From Cetobacterium_A somerae (lineage in GTDB: Bacteria > Fusobacteriota > Fusobacteriia > Fusobacteriales > Fusobacteriaceae), in assembly GCF_044784365.2 (NCBI RefSeq), contig NZ_CP173062.2: a stretch of 64,000 nt of DNA; one strand, written 5' to 3'. Numbering within the stretch: the first letter of the stretch is position 1; the number at the start of each line of letters is the position of its first letter. A program made the translations under genes and the position numbers. The notes below the pieces were generated by a model. It was given only the letters and a program-made list of their open reading frames with translations, was not told where the DNA came from and made no database searches. Below, in pieces: positions 52,242 through 61,867 of this stretch.

Positions 52242-53504
52242 TTATTTTTTATACTCAAATTCTAGTTCAGAATTTATATTGAAGAAATCAGAGTAATCAA
52301 TTTTAAAAATTGATTTTTTAATTTTTGAGATATCAATATTAAGTCTGATTAGTTGTGTTAAAACACCTGTGTATGAAAGGTCTCCCTGAATAATAGCTCC
52401 ATGAATTTTTCCATTTTTATGAGCAATTTTTTTGTAGACACCATCTCTTTCTCTAAGAGAATCAATAATCATTCCCTCTGTTTTTTCATAAATATGTAAG
52501 CAACCTAAAGATAAAGTTGGAATATCAAAGAAGTTCATAGTTGACTTGGCAAAGAAAAAGTCATCCATAACTCTAGTTTTTCCTGCCATATTTGAAGTAG
52601 CAGCTATTCCCTCTTTTACTGCAACAGACCAAATAGTACCATTACCACTAACATCTCCAGCTCCATATACATCTTTAACATTAGTTTCACCTTTTTCGTT
52701 AAAAAGAAGACCGATTTTATTGTATTCTATTGATGTATTTTCTAAAAACTCTACATTTGGTTTTACTCCAGCGCAAACAATAACTAGATCAGCTAGTAAT
52801 TCAACATCTCTACCATCATCTAATAAACTTAAAGAGTTAATTAGATTAGGATTTTTTGGATTTACATTTAGTTTTGTAACTTTTGAATCAAAGAATAGCT
52901 TAACGCCATGCTCAACTAATTTTTTTTCATAAGTTATAGATGCTTCTTTATCAAGTTGTAATGGTAGTAATCTATCAGACATCTCAATTAAAGATAGATT
53001 AGCATGGACATTCTTATTATGAATAAGTCCACTAATTGCATCCATACCAATTAAACCTGCACCAATAACAACAATGTTTTTTGCTCTTGCAGCAATATCT
53101 ATAATTTTATTACAGTCATCTAAAGACTTTAATCCTACAACATTTTCTTTACCATTTATATTCTCAATAGGTGGGAAAAATGGTCTAGATCCAGAAGCGA
53201 TTAAAACCTTATCATATGAAATAACTTCATTATTATCTAGGGTAATAGTTTTTTCATTTTCATTTAAAGAGATAACCTCTCTTCCTTTAAGCCAGTTGAT
53301 ATTGTTTTTTTCGAAGAAATCTTTATCTACGAAATTAATTCCATCGATATCTCTCATTCCTCCAATATAGTGATGAAGAATACATCTTGAATAGATATTA
53401 GTATCTTTAGAAATTAGTGTAATATCTGCATTTTTATCTAAAGATCTTAAGTTTTCTGCTCCATTAATTCCAGCTGCAGAAGCTCCAATTATAACATATT
53501 TCAT
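52242..53504 (-). CDS. NAD(P)/FAD-dependent oxidoreductase
   Basis: The 420-residue flavoprotein has the N-terminal FAD Rossmann motif (IIGASAAGINGAENLR), a second NAD(P) motif (VVIGAGLIGMDAISGL) and the GAGDVSG FAD-binding stretch. It resembles the NADH-dependent reductases that feed nitrite reductase, rubredoxin or similar partners. It overlaps the iron-sulfur gene by one base and likely passes electrons from NAD(P)H to it. Confidence 0.88.
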   Translation of the reverse strand: MKYVIIGASAAGINGAENLRSLDKNADITLISKDTNIYSRCILHHYIGGMRDIDGINFVDKDFFEKNNINWLKGREVISLNENEKTITLDNNEVISYDKVLIASGSRPFFPPIENINGKENVVGLKSLDDCNKIIDIAARAKNIVVIGAGLIGMDAISGLIHNKNVHANLSLIEMSDRLLPLQLDKEASITYEKKLVEHGVKLFFDSKVTKLNVNPKNPNLINSLSLLDDGRDVELLADLVIVCAGVKPNVEFLENTSIEYNKIGLLFNEKGETNVKDVYGAGDVSGNGTIWSVAVKEGIAATSNMAGKTRVMDDFFFAKSTMNFFDIPTLSLGCLHIYEKTEGMIIDSLRERDGVYKKIAHKNGKIHGAIIQGDLSYTGVLTQLIRLNIDISKIKKSIFKIDYSDFFNINSELEFEYKK

Positions 53505-53911
53505 TATTTTACCTCCTCAAGAGTAATTGCAGCCATAGGACATTTAGCAACACATTGCGGTCCGTTAGGATCATGACTACACATATTACATTTCATAATC
53601 TCTTTTTTAGTTGCTTTATCCTCTTTTAAAGTTCCATATGGGCATGCCATTATGCACATATAACAACTAGCACATTTATTTTTATCATAAGTAACATATC
53701 CAGTTTCAGAATCTTTTCTCATAGCTCCACTCATACAAGTATAAACACACTCAGGAAGGTCACAATTTCTACAAAAGATTGGAGAAAATTTAAAATCACT
53801 ACTTAAAACAACTCTATTTCTAGAGTCAGCAGAATCGTGAGAAACTAAGCAGGCACTAACACAAGTTAAGCAACCGATACATTTACTTCTATCTATTTTT
53901 ATTCTTTTCAA
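53504..53911 (-). CDS. Four-cluster 4Fe-4S electron-transfer protein (TTG start)
   Basis: TTG 53911 is chosen because AAAGGAGAG lies six bases upstream and the gene then begins 19 bases after the preceding stop; longer frames overlap the upstream gene. The 135-residue protein has four Cys groups (CIGCLTCVSAC, CRNCDLPECVYTC, CASCYMCIMACP, CNMCSHDPNGPQCVAKCP), the NrfC/HycB/DmsB-type arrangement. It should link the flavoprotein to the molybdopterin enzyme. Confidence 0.88.
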   Translation of the reverse strand: MKRIKIDRSKCIGCLTCVSACLVSHDSADSRNRVVLSSDFKFSPIFCRNCDLPECVYTCMSGAMRKDSETGYVTYDKNKCASCYMCIMACPYGTLKEDKATKKEIMKCNMCSHDPNGPQCVAKCPMAAITLEEVK

Positions 53912-53930
53912 TTTAATCTCTCCTTTACTT

Positions 53931-56000
53931 TTAGATTTTTTCAATAGAAACTGGAGCATATTTGTATGAAGGCTCCTTAGAGTATGGATCATATATAGAA
54001 AGTGTTAAATTGTTTGTTTCTATATAATGAATAGGTGCGTATAAAACATCATGAGGTAAATTATCAGTAGTCAACGCTAAGAACTTACTACTTCTACCAT
54101 TTATAGATTTAACTAAAACTTCATCTTGTGATTCAATACCTAACTCTTCACCAAGAGTTTTAGAGATATAGATATATGAATTATCTGAAGTTGAGTCATT
54201 AACATATGTAATCTCTTTTGTTCTAGTTTGAGTATGCCACTGTCCAACAGTTCCTCTTCCTGTATTTAAAACGTAAGGGTAAGTTTCATTTGTAGGAACA
54301 GGATTTTCTGCTACATCTTCAAATACAAATTTAACTTTTTTATTAGGTGTATAGTACTCTCCATTTTCAAATAATCTTCTTTCGTTGTCAACTAAAGTTT
54401 CTCCCTCTTTAAATGGCCATTGAACACCATATCCATTTTCTAGAAGTTTATAGCTAACTCCAGTCATATCACAAGGAGTATCTTTTGTAACTTTAACCAT
54501 TTTATTGAAAACTGCTTCAGGAGTTTCCCATCCATCTAAAAGTGTTCCCATACCTAAAGCTTTTCCAACATTATATATAACTTCAAAATCACTAAAAGAT
54601 CCTTCAGGTTTAGGAATAACAGGATTCAATTTAGATATTCTTCTTTCTGTGTTAATAAGTGTTCCCTCTTTTTCTATTCCAGAAACTACTGGTAAGAAAA
54701 GGTCTGCAAGTTCAGAACTATCAGTATTTGGATATAAATCTTGTACAACAAAAAGGTCCAACTTTTCAATTGCTTCTGCAAATTGAGTATTGTTAGTCCA
54801 AGAGTGTCTAGGGTTTGTACAAAGAATCCATAGAGCTTTTATCTCTCCAGTAATTATTTTTTCAATAATAACATTATAAGGAAGTGTTGGTTTTGTTGGG
54901 AAAATAGCTGGATCTAATCCTAAAGCATCTCCAACAATCTTTCTCTTAGCTTCATCAGTGTACTCTCCACCACCATATAATCCAGTTGTATTACTGAAAA
55001 GACGAGATCCCATAGCATTACATTGTCCGGTAATAGAGTTAGCTCCAGTTCCTGGTCTACCCATATTTCCAGTCATAACAGCTAAGTTAATTATGCTTTG
55101 AGCAGTTCTAACAGCTTGATAACTTTGGTTGATTCCCATAGTCCACCAGAAAGATACAGCAACTCCTTCATGAATAAGTTTAGCTAAAGTTAAAAATTCA
55201 TCTTTAGTTATTCCAACTTTTTCCTCAATATCATCAATAGAGAATTTTGAAACATGCTCTTTAAATGCATCAAAATTTTCTGAATATTTTTCAATATAGT
55301 TATTATCAATCCAGTTATTTTCAATTAAATAGTTGGCAATAGTATAGTATAAAACAATGTCACTCTTAGGTTTTATGCAGAAGAAATAATCAGCATTTTT
55401 AGCTGTTTCGCTGCATCTAACATCTATAACAATAACTTTCTTATTTTTATTTTTACGCACTCTATCCCAAATGATAGGGTGAGCAACAACAGGATTAGCT
55501 CCAGTAAAAATAATAGTATCAGAAAGTTCTAAATCATTTAATGTATAAGGAGGAGCATCAAATCCAAAACTTTGTTTATGTGCAACAACAGATGTAGCCA
55601 TACAAAGTCTAGTATTTCCATCAAGTTGTCCACCTACAAAGTTTCTAAAAACATGACCAACTAAAGCCATCTCTTCTAAAGCTAGTTGACCAGTACTTAT
55701 ACAAGCTACACTTTCTTTTCCATGTTTCTCAACAATTGCTTTTAGTTTATCACTAAAAAAACTATAAGCTCTCTCCCAAGAAATCTCCTCTCTTCCATTT
55801 TCAGTTTTTAATAGTGGATTTTTAGGAAAATCACCTGATGTAAGTTGTTTATCTAGATTTAAACCTTTGATACAACTAAATCCTTTGTTTACAGGGTATT
55901 TTTCAGTGGGAATAACTTTTTTTATTTTATTGTCTTCAACGTAGAAATCCATGTTACATGCTAATGAACAGTAGTTGCAAGTTGTTTGAATTTTATTCAT
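53931..56000 (-). CDS. Molybdopterin oxidoreductase (nitrate reductase NasA/NarB-like)
   Basis: ATG 56000 follows AAGGAGGAG; upstream frame lacks signals. The 689-residue enzyme has an N-terminal [4Fe-4S] motif (CNYCSLAC...GFSCIKG) and a Mo-ligand Cys in NTRLCMATSV. It also has GQCNAMGSR and a C-terminal NTGRGTVGQWHTQTRT, as in assimilatory nitrate reductases and formate-dehydrogenase-type enzymes. There is no Tat signal, so it is cytoplasmic. With the 4Fe-4S and flavin proteins it forms an NAD(P)H-linked bis-MGD reductase. Nitrate is the best guess; other oxyanions or formate are possible. Confidence 0.8.
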   Translation of the reverse strand: MNKIQTTCNYCSLACNMDFYVEDNKIKKVIPTEKYPVNKGFSCIKGLNLDKQLTSGDFPKNPLLKTENGREEISWERAYSFFSDKLKAIVEKHGKESVACISTGQLALEEMALVGHVFRNFVGGQLDGNTRLCMATSVVAHKQSFGFDAPPYTLNDLELSDTIIFTGANPVVAHPIIWDRVRKNKNKKVIVIDVRCSETAKNADYFFCIKPKSDIVLYYTIANYLIENNWIDNNYIEKYSENFDAFKEHVSKFSIDDIEEKVGITKDEFLTLAKLIHEGVAVSFWWTMGINQSYQAVRTAQSIINLAVMTGNMGRPGTGANSITGQCNAMGSRLFSNTTGLYGGGEYTDEAKRKIVGDALGLDPAIFPTKPTLPYNVIIEKIITGEIKALWILCTNPRHSWTNNTQFAEAIEKLDLFVVQDLYPNTDSSELADLFLPVVSGIEKEGTLINTERRISKLNPVIPKPEGSFSDFEVIYNVGKALGMGTLLDGWETPEAVFNKMVKVTKDTPCDMTGVSYKLLENGYGVQWPFKEGETLVDNERRLFENGEYYTPNKKVKFVFEDVAENPVPTNETYPYVLNTGRGTVGQWHTQTRTKEITYVNDSTSDNSYIYISKTLGEELGIESQDEVLVKSINGRSSKFLALTTDNLPHDVLYAPIHYIETNNLTLSIYDPYSKEPSYKYAPVSIEKI

Positions 56001-56054
56001 ATTCTCTCCTCCTTGGTATACAAGTATTATATACATATTATAATACTTATTAAT

Positions 56055-56088
56055 AAAAAATAGTAGTGTGACTTTAGTCACACTACTA
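56055..56088 (-). terminator. Terminator of the ribose operon
   Basis: A perfect 13-bp stem TAGTAGTGTGACT / AGTCACACTACTA, loop TT; on the minus strand it is followed by T6. It separates rbsB from the molybdopterin operon. Confidence 0.88.
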
Positions 56089-56126
56089 TAAAAAAGGTTA
56101 AAATTAATTCTAAAAATGTTTAAAAA

Positions 56127-57005
56127 TTATTGAGTAATAAGTTCTAGCTCAACAGGAATAAACTGTGGAACTGTTTCCTTTTTTACAATTTTATCAGCTG
56201 CTTCAATTCCTTTAGCACCAATCTCTGCTGGTTTTTGAGCAACAGTTGCAGCAAGTTTACCCTCTTTAACAGCTTTCACTGCATCTTCAGTGGCATCAAA
56301 ACCAACGATTATAACATCAGTTTTTCCAGATGCTTCAATAGCTTTTAGAGCTCCAAGGGCCATCTCATCATTATGAGCAAAAACAGCATTAACTTCAGGT
56401 TGTGCTTGTAAAATATTTTCCATAACATTAAGTCCTTTAGTTCTGTCAAAGTCAGCAGCTTGTTTTGCAACTATATCTAATTTATTCTGAGCAGCCTTGT
56501 TAAATCCTTCTCCTCTATCACGAGCAGCAGTTGTACCAGGGATTCCTTCTAACTCTACAACTTTATTATTTTTTCCATTTAATTTTTCAACTATAAAGTT
56601 TCCAGCTAATTCTCCACCAGCAACGTTATCAGAAGCGATGTGAGTAACTACTTTTCCACCATTAGATGCTCTATCTAAAGTTATTACTGGAACTTTATTA
56701 CGGTTAGCAGCTTTAACAGCTGATACAACAGCGTCAGAGTCAGTTGGATTTATTAAAAGAACATCAATACCTTTAATAAGTAAATCTTCAACATTTCCTA
56801 ACTCTTTAGAAGGATCATTTTGAGAATCTAAAACAACAATCTCATGTCCCATCTCTTTTGCTTTAGAAACAGCTCCCTCTTTTAAAGTAACAAAGAAAGG
56901 GTTGTCCTGTGTAGAAACAACTAATCCTACTTTAGCAGCTTCAGCAATTGTCCCCATACCTAAAGCAAGAACCATAAGTCCTAAAAATCTTAATTTGTTT
57001 TTCAT
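56127..57005 (-). CDS. rbsB: Ribose ABC transporter, substrate-binding protein
   Basis: The 292-residue periplasmic protein has a signal peptide (FLGLMVLALGMGTIAEA) and a type I periplasmic-binding fold with the RbsB pattern STQDNPFFVTLKEGA and VFAHNDEMALGAL. ATG 57005 is preferred; an upstream frame adds only six residues. Last gene of the rbsKDACB operon. Confidence 0.92.
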   Translation of the reverse strand: MKNKLRFLGLMVLALGMGTIAEAAKVGLVVSTQDNPFFVTLKEGAVSKAKEMGHEIVVLDSQNDPSKELGNVEDLLIKGIDVLLINPTDSDAVVSAVKAANRNKVPVITLDRASNGGKVVTHIASDNVAGGELAGNFIVEKLNGKNNKVVELEGIPGTTAARDRGEGFNKAAQNKLDIVAKQAADFDRTKGLNVMENILQAQPEVNAVFAHNDEMALGALKAIEASGKTDVIIVGFDATEDAVKAVKEGKLAATVAQKPAEIGAKGIEAADKIVKKETVPQFIPVELELITQ

Positions 57006-57028
57006 AATTATTACACCACCCATAAAAT

Positions 57029-57955
57029 TTATTTAGAAGATTTTTTATCAATTAAAACAGCAATAAGAATTACTAAAGCTTTAACCATCATCTGATAGTA
57101 AGATGATACATTTAAAAGATTTAAAGCATTTCCTAGAACACCAATAATAATTGCTCCAAGAGCAGTTCCAGCAATAGTTCCAACTCCACCAGCAAGAGAT
57201 GTTCCACCTAAAACAACTGCAGCAATAGCATCAAGTTCATATCCAGATCCAGCAGTAGGTTGAGCTGAACCAAGTCTAGAAGTTACAATAACTCCAGCTA
57301 AAGCTGAAAGAGCTCCACAAACACCATAAACTAAAGTTTTATATTTAGATGTATTTACTCCTGAAAGTTTAGTAGCCTCTTCATTTCCACCAATAGCATA
57401 GATATATCTACCAAATTTAATATTATTTAGTATATAGTATCCAGCAATGAAAAGAGCAATCATAATATATATTGGAATAGGAATGTCAAAGAAGTAACCT
57501 CCACCAATATTATCAAAGAAATCTCCACCGTCTCTTACAGGGATTGGCTTACCATCAGTGAAAACTAAAGTGGCTCCCCTTAAAAGAGTCATAGTAACTA
57601 AAGTAACTATAAATGGTTGAAGTTTAGCATATGATATAAGTAAACCGTTAAAGATTCCAAAAAGTCCACCAATAACAATAGCAATAACAATAGCTAAAAC
57701 TGGATTTACACCATTAGCTATTAAACTTGCTCCAAAAGCTCCAGTTAAAGCTAAAATAGAACCAACAGAAAGATCAATTCCACCTGTTAAAATAACTAAA
57801 GTCATTCCAATAGCAATAACTGAATTTATAGACGTTTGTCTTAAAACGTTTAAGATATTATTAACAGATAAAAACCTTGGGTTTAAAAAAGAAACTATTA
57901 TAGAGAAAACAATTAAACCAATTAGAGGCTTATTGTTATATATTTTTTTTAACAT
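57029..57955 (-). CDS. rbsC: Ribose ABC transporter, permease
   Basis: The 308-residue protein has about eight to ten membrane segments and the BPD_transp_2 signature (GGIDLSVGSILALTGAFGASL; AVVLGGTSLAGGVG). It forms the membrane pore with RbsA. Three bases separate it from rbsA. Confidence 0.92.
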   Translation of the reverse strand: MLKKIYNNKPLIGLIVFSIIVSFLNPRFLSVNNILNVLRQTSINSVIAIGMTLVILTGGIDLSVGSILALTGAFGASLIANGVNPVLAIVIAIVIGGLFGIFNGLLISYAKLQPFIVTLVTMTLLRGATLVFTDGKPIPVRDGGDFFDNIGGGYFFDIPIPIYIMIALFIAGYYILNNIKFGRYIYAIGGNEEATKLSGVNTSKYKTLVYGVCGALSALAGVIVTSRLGSAQPTAGSGYELDAIAAVVLGGTSLAGGVGTIAGTALGAIIIGVLGNALNLLNVSSYYQMMVKALVILIAVLIDKKSSK

Positions 57956-57958
57956 TAT

Positions 57959-59449
57959 TTATTCAACTCCTACTGCATATCTCATTATTTTTTCTTGAGT
58001 GAACTCATCTTTAGATAGAGTTCCACTTATTTTGTGTTCATGGATAACCATAATTCTATCACTTAGTCCCATTACTTCTGGCATTTCAGAAGATATCATA
58101 ATAATACTAAGACCTTTTTTCTTAAGCTCGTTAATAACATCGTAAATCTCTTTTTTAGCTCCAACGTCTACTCCTCTAGTTGGTTCATCTAAAATTAAAA
58201 TTTTAGGATTAGTTAAAAGAGCTTTTGCAATAGCTACTTTTTGTTGGTTTCCACCACTTAAGTTTTTAATAATTTGATTAGGTGAAGGAGTTTTTACTCC
58301 AAATTTTTCAATATATTCATCAACAGATTTGTTTTCAGCATTTTTATTTAAACCTAATCTACTTGAGAAGAATTTTAAAGATGAAAGAGTCATATTTTCT
58401 TTAACACTTAATCCTAATACAAGTCCATCTCCTTTTCTATCTTCTGAAACGTAGGCGATTCCATGGTTTACACCAGATTCAGGAGAATCAATAGAAACCT
58501 CCTGTCCCTCTATAAAAACTTTTCCAGAGGACTTTTTATAATATCCATAAATAGTTTTTACAAGTTCACTTCTTCCAGCTCCCATAAGACCAGCAATACC
58601 TAAAATCTCTCCCTTTTTTAAAGTGAAAGAGGCATCTTTAACATACTTACCACAAAGATTTTCAACTTTTAAAACCTCAGCTCCAGGAGTTACAGAAACA
58701 TTTGGGAACTGCTCACTTAAAGTTCTTCCAACCATTTTTTCAATAATATAGTTTTCGTCAATATCTTTAACTTCAGCTTCAGAGATAAACTTACCATCTC
58801 TTAAAACAGTTATATCATCACAAATAGCAGGAATCTCTTTTAATCTATGAGATATGTAAATAATACTTTTTCCTTCTGATGTAAGCTCTTTAATAACCTT
58901 GAAAAGACTTTCAGTTTCCTTATCAGTTAATGCATCTGTAGGCTCATCCATAACAATAAGCTTAGCATTTTGTGAAAGAGCTTTTGCAATTTCAACCATT
59001 TGCATCTTACCTATTGTTAAATCTTTTATTAAAGTTTTTTCACTGTCTTCAATATTAAGAAGATCTAAAATAGATCTAGCTTCTCTATGCATAAGAGTCC
59101 AATCTATTTTTCCAAAACTGTTTGTAAGTTCTCTTCCTAAAAATATATTCTCAGTTATACTCATATGTTGAATTAAATTCAACTCCTGATGAATAATAGC
59201 AATACCAGCTTCTTGAGAATCTTTAGTTCCTTTAAAAGTAACTTCATGTCCATGGTAGAAAACAGTTCCTGAATCTTTACTATAGATACCAGTCATTATT
59301 TTCATAAGTGTTGATTTTCCAGCACCATTTTCTCCCATTAAAGCCATAACTCTTCCTTTATAAGCATTTAAACAAGCACCATCTAGGGCTTTTACACCTG
59401 GGAAAGATTTACAGATATCTTTTATTTGTAAAACAATCTCTTTATTCAT
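57959..59449 (-). CDS. rbsA: Ribose ABC transporter, ATP-binding protein
   Basis: The 496-residue protein has two nucleotide-binding domains. The first has a canonical Walker A (GENGAGKST). The second has the RbsA-type variant GLMGAGRSE with signature LSGGNQQKVAIAKALL and Walker B ILILDEPT. It adjoins rbsD with no gap. Confidence 0.93.
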   Translation of the reverse strand: MNKEIVLQIKDICKSFPGVKALDGACLNAYKGRVMALMGENGAGKSTLMKIMTGIYSKDSGTVFYHGHEVTFKGTKDSQEAGIAIIHQELNLIQHMSITENIFLGRELTNSFGKIDWTLMHREARSILDLLNIEDSEKTLIKDLTIGKMQMVEIAKALSQNAKLIVMDEPTDALTDKETESLFKVIKELTSEGKSIIYISHRLKEIPAICDDITVLRDGKFISEAEVKDIDENYIIEKMVGRTLSEQFPNVSVTPGAEVLKVENLCGKYVKDASFTLKKGEILGIAGLMGAGRSELVKTIYGYYKKSSGKVFIEGQEVSIDSPESGVNHGIAYVSEDRKGDGLVLGLSVKENMTLSSLKFFSSRLGLNKNAENKSVDEYIEKFGVKTPSPNQIIKNLSGGNQQKVAIAKALLTNPKILILDEPTRGVDVGAKKEIYDVINELKKKGLSIIMISSEMPEVMGLSDRIMVIHEHKISGTLSKDEFTQEKIMRYAVGVE

Positions 59450-59857
59450 TTAGAAAACTACTCCTGACTTTAAAATAATATTTGCATATGGAGTACATTC
59501 TCCAGTTCTAACAATCGCTTCACTTTCTCTTGTAATCTCTTTAAACTCTGTATGAGAAACCTCAACAATTTTAGGGTTCATTCCATTTTTTTGGAAAGTT
59601 TCTAAAATTTCGTTGTAAACTTTAGGATTAATAGTTTTAATTTCAGAAGCTAAAACAATCTCTTCAACCATCATTTCACTTAAAATTGTATCTAAAGTTT
59701 TTATAAAGCTAGGATATCCAGCTTCAATAGCTAAATCTATTCTTTTTACACCTTTTGGAAATGGAAGTCCAGCATCACAAAGTGTAATATGAGATGTATG
59801 ACCTATTTTAGCAATCTCATAAGAAAGTTCACTATTTAAAAGTTTTCCTTTTTTCAT
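59450..59857 (-). CDS. rbsD: D-ribose pyranase
   Basis: The 135-residue protein has the RbsD/FucU signatures (KIGHTSHITLCDAGLPFPKGVKRIDLAI; YANIILKSGVVF at the end). It converts beta-pyranose to beta-furanose ribose for RbsK. Three bases after rbsK. Confidence 0.92.
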   Translation of the reverse strand: MKKGKLLNSELSYEIAKIGHTSHITLCDAGLPFPKGVKRIDLAIEAGYPSFIKTLDTILSEMMVEEIVLASEIKTINPKVYNEILETFQKNGMNPKIVEVSHTEFKEITRESEAIVRTGECTPYANIILKSGVVF

Positions 59858-59860
59858 AAT

Positions 59861-60772
59861 CTATTCTCCTTTAAAATTTAATACTTCTTCAAGAGTTGGT
59901 ATCGACGTTTGAGCACCAATTCTAGTAACAGATATAGCAGCAACTTTAGTTCCTCTATCAATAGCTTCTTCAAAAGTTAGACCAGAAGCAAGTCCGTTTA
60001 CAAAACCACCAATGAAACTATCTCCAGCAGCAGTTGTATCAATAGCTTTAACTTTGTAAGCTGGGAATGATCTTTTCTCTGTTTTACTTATAAACATACA
60101 TCCTTTACTTCCTAAAGTAACGATAAGTCCTTTAACACCTTTGTCTAAAAGGATGTTAGCAGCATTTATTACGCTTTCTTCATCAGTAACAGGTATTCCA
60201 GATAAAATCTCTAACTCTGTTTCATTAGGAATTATGTAATCAGAATTTGAGATAATCTCTTCATCTAATTTATTAGCAGGAGCTGGATTTAAAATAGTTG
60301 TTTTTCCAAACTCTTTAGCTTTTTTTAATGAATATTTAACTGTTTCCATTGGGATTTCAAGTTGAGTAACAAGAATATCACAATTTTTAATAGTATCTAA
60401 ATGTCTATCTATATATGAGTTATCTACTTCGTAGTTAGCACCTGGAACAACAATAATTCTATTTTGTCCGTTGTCTTCTACTATGATTTTAGCAATACCA
60501 GTAGCTTCATCACAATATTCTATATTAGAAACATCCACTCCATCCTTTTTCATAGAATCTAGAAGAATATTTCCCATACCCTCTTTTCCTATTTTTCCTA
60601 GCATAGAAACTGGAGATTTCATCTTCCCCATAGCAACAGCTTGGTTAGCTCCTTTTCCACCAGGGATTTGCATGAACTTTTTACCTAAAAGAGTTTCACC
60701 ACCACGAGGTGCTCTTTCACAAATTGTAACTAAATCCATGTTAATGCTTCCAACAACAACAATTTTTTTCAT
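59861..60772 (-). CDS. rbsK: Ribokinase
   Basis: The 303-residue PfkB-family enzyme has the N-terminal VVGSINMDLV and GGKGANQAVA, and the C-terminal catalytic DTTAAGDSFIGGF. It phosphorylates ribose to ribose 5-phosphate. First gene of the operon. No rbsR gene lies in the window. Confidence 0.93.
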   Translation of the reverse strand: MKKIVVVGSINMDLVTICERAPRGGETLLGKKFMQIPGGKGANQAVAMGKMKSPVSMLGKIGKEGMGNILLDSMKKDGVDVSNIEYCDEATGIAKIIVEDNGQNRIIVVPGANYEVDNSYIDRHLDTIKNCDILVTQLEIPMETVKYSLKKAKEFGKTTILNPAPANKLDEEIISNSDYIIPNETELEILSGIPVTDEESVINAANILLDKGVKGLIVTLGSKGCMFISKTEKRSFPAYKVKAIDTTAAGDSFIGGFVNGLASGLTFEEAIDRGTKVAAISVTRIGAQTSIPTLEEVLNFKGE

Positions 60773-60806
60773 GTTAAAATCTCCTTAAAAAATAATTAAT
60801 GTGATT

Positions 60807-60824
60807 AAATAGTGTACACAATAA
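60807..60824. promoter_or_regulatory. Possible operator upstream of rbsK
   Basis: GTGTACAC (60812-60819) is a short perfect palindrome with partial symmetry on each side, 40 bases upstream of rbsK. Weak evidence; no regulator is linked. Confidence 0.3.
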
Positions 60825-60884
60825 GTTTAAAAAATACTCGATACCTTTAATTTAGCACACTAAAAAAGTAATGTCAATAAAATA

Positions 60885-60912
60885 AAAACTGAAACTTTGT
60901 GAAAAGTTTCAG
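60885..60912 (-). terminator. Terminator after the FMN-binding protein gene
   Basis: A 10-bp stem CTGAAACTTT / AAAGTTTCAG; on the minus strand TTTTTATTTT follows. Confidence 0.75.
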
Positions 60913-60924
60913 CAATTTTTAGTA

Positions 60925-61656
60925 TTATTTAGTTGGAATAGCCACCTCAACACGATTTTCATATGCATTTTTTAGTGCACCTAAAATATCACCATGACTG
61001 TCTCTAAGGCTCATTGTAGCTCCAGCAGTTATGTCAGCAACCTCTTTTTTCTCAGCTTCAGTAAGTTTATTATATTTCTCTTTATCTTTATCATTTCTAC
61101 TATTTTCTTTTAAAGGTCTTCCGTTAACATCTGAATATAGCTTTGTGAAAATAATTTCTAACTCATCAACTGTTTTACCCTTAAATTTATCTTGAAAAAA
61201 GTCCATTTGTTCATCCCATTCATTTTTAGGATTCATTCCATAGCTAGCTCCACGCTCTCTTTTAGTTTTCCAGTTATCAACTTCATTAGCTATATTAGCG
61301 GGAGTATTTTCAGTTTTTCCAATAACTTTTTTAGTTTTATGATCAGCTAAATTATGTCCTTCAGTTCCAGGCCACCCTGAAAAGTGAGGCATACTTTCAC
61401 CATCATAATTTGGAGAACTAACTTCTAAAGCATCAACTACAGCATTTATAATTTTTCCATCAGCATCGAAAAGCACTGCAGCATCTACATAGTTAAAACT
61501 ATAAACCTGTTGTCCTTCGCTATCTTTACCAGGACCAACTCTAAAGTTTGTAGAATGTCCTAAACCTTGGTACACTTTAGTTTCAGCTGCTAAAGATGTA
61601 ATTGATCCACAAAGTAAAAGAGCAGAAAGCGATAGAGGTAACCATTTTTTTATCAT
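60925..61656 (-). CDS. Exported FMN-binding-domain protein
   Basis: ATG 61656 follows AGGAG by eight bases. The 243-residue protein has a signal peptide (MIKKWLPLSLSALLLCGSITSLAA, cut before ET) and an FMN_bind-type domain. The C-terminal DITAGATMSLRDSHGDIL resembles the (S/T)GAT-S/T motif to which ApbE attaches FMN covalently. It therefore likely acts as a periplasmic flavin electron carrier. No ApbE or Rnf/Nqr genes are in the window. Monocistronic. Confidence 0.75.
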   Translation of the reverse strand: MIKKWLPLSLSALLLCGSITSLAAETKVYQGLGHSTNFRVGPGKDSEGQQVYSFNYVDAAVLFDADGKIINAVVDALEVSSPNYDGESMPHFSGWPGTEGHNLADHKTKKVIGKTENTPANIANEVDNWKTKRERGASYGMNPKNEWDEQMDFFQDKFKGKTVDELEIIFTKLYSDVNGRPLKENSRNDKDKEKYNKLTEAEKKEVADITAGATMSLRDSHGDILGALKNAYENRVEVAIPTK

Positions 61657-61810
61657 TAAAATCACTCCTTTTGAAAATAGATTAGTTGCTAAGTAGTACG
61701 TATATACCTTATTTTTTTTGAAAAAACAAGAAAAAATTTTTTTCTAAAGGATTTATTAAAAAAAAAGAGAATAATGTAGCATAAAAATAATTAAATACAG
61801 GAGGAGTATT

Positions 61811-61867
61811 ATGTTACATAGAGCAAAAGTTTATGAGGAGAAGGAGGTTTCCAAATGGATGATTTAA
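61811..61867 (+). CDS. 18-aa leader ORF overlapping the permease start
   Basis: ATG 61811 has GGAGGAG four to five bases upstream and opens 18 codons (MLHRAKVYEEKEVSKWMI), ending at TAA 61865, 13 bases inside the permease gene in another frame. The permease's own GGAGAAGGAGG lies within it. A translational coupling or leader-peptide role is plausible. Confidence 0.5.
   Translation: MLHRAKVYEEKEVSKWMI

Noticed and set aside
53912..53992. Longer start for the 4Fe-4S protein
   Set aside because: It would overlap the molybdopterin gene and lacks an RBS; TTG 53911 has a good one.
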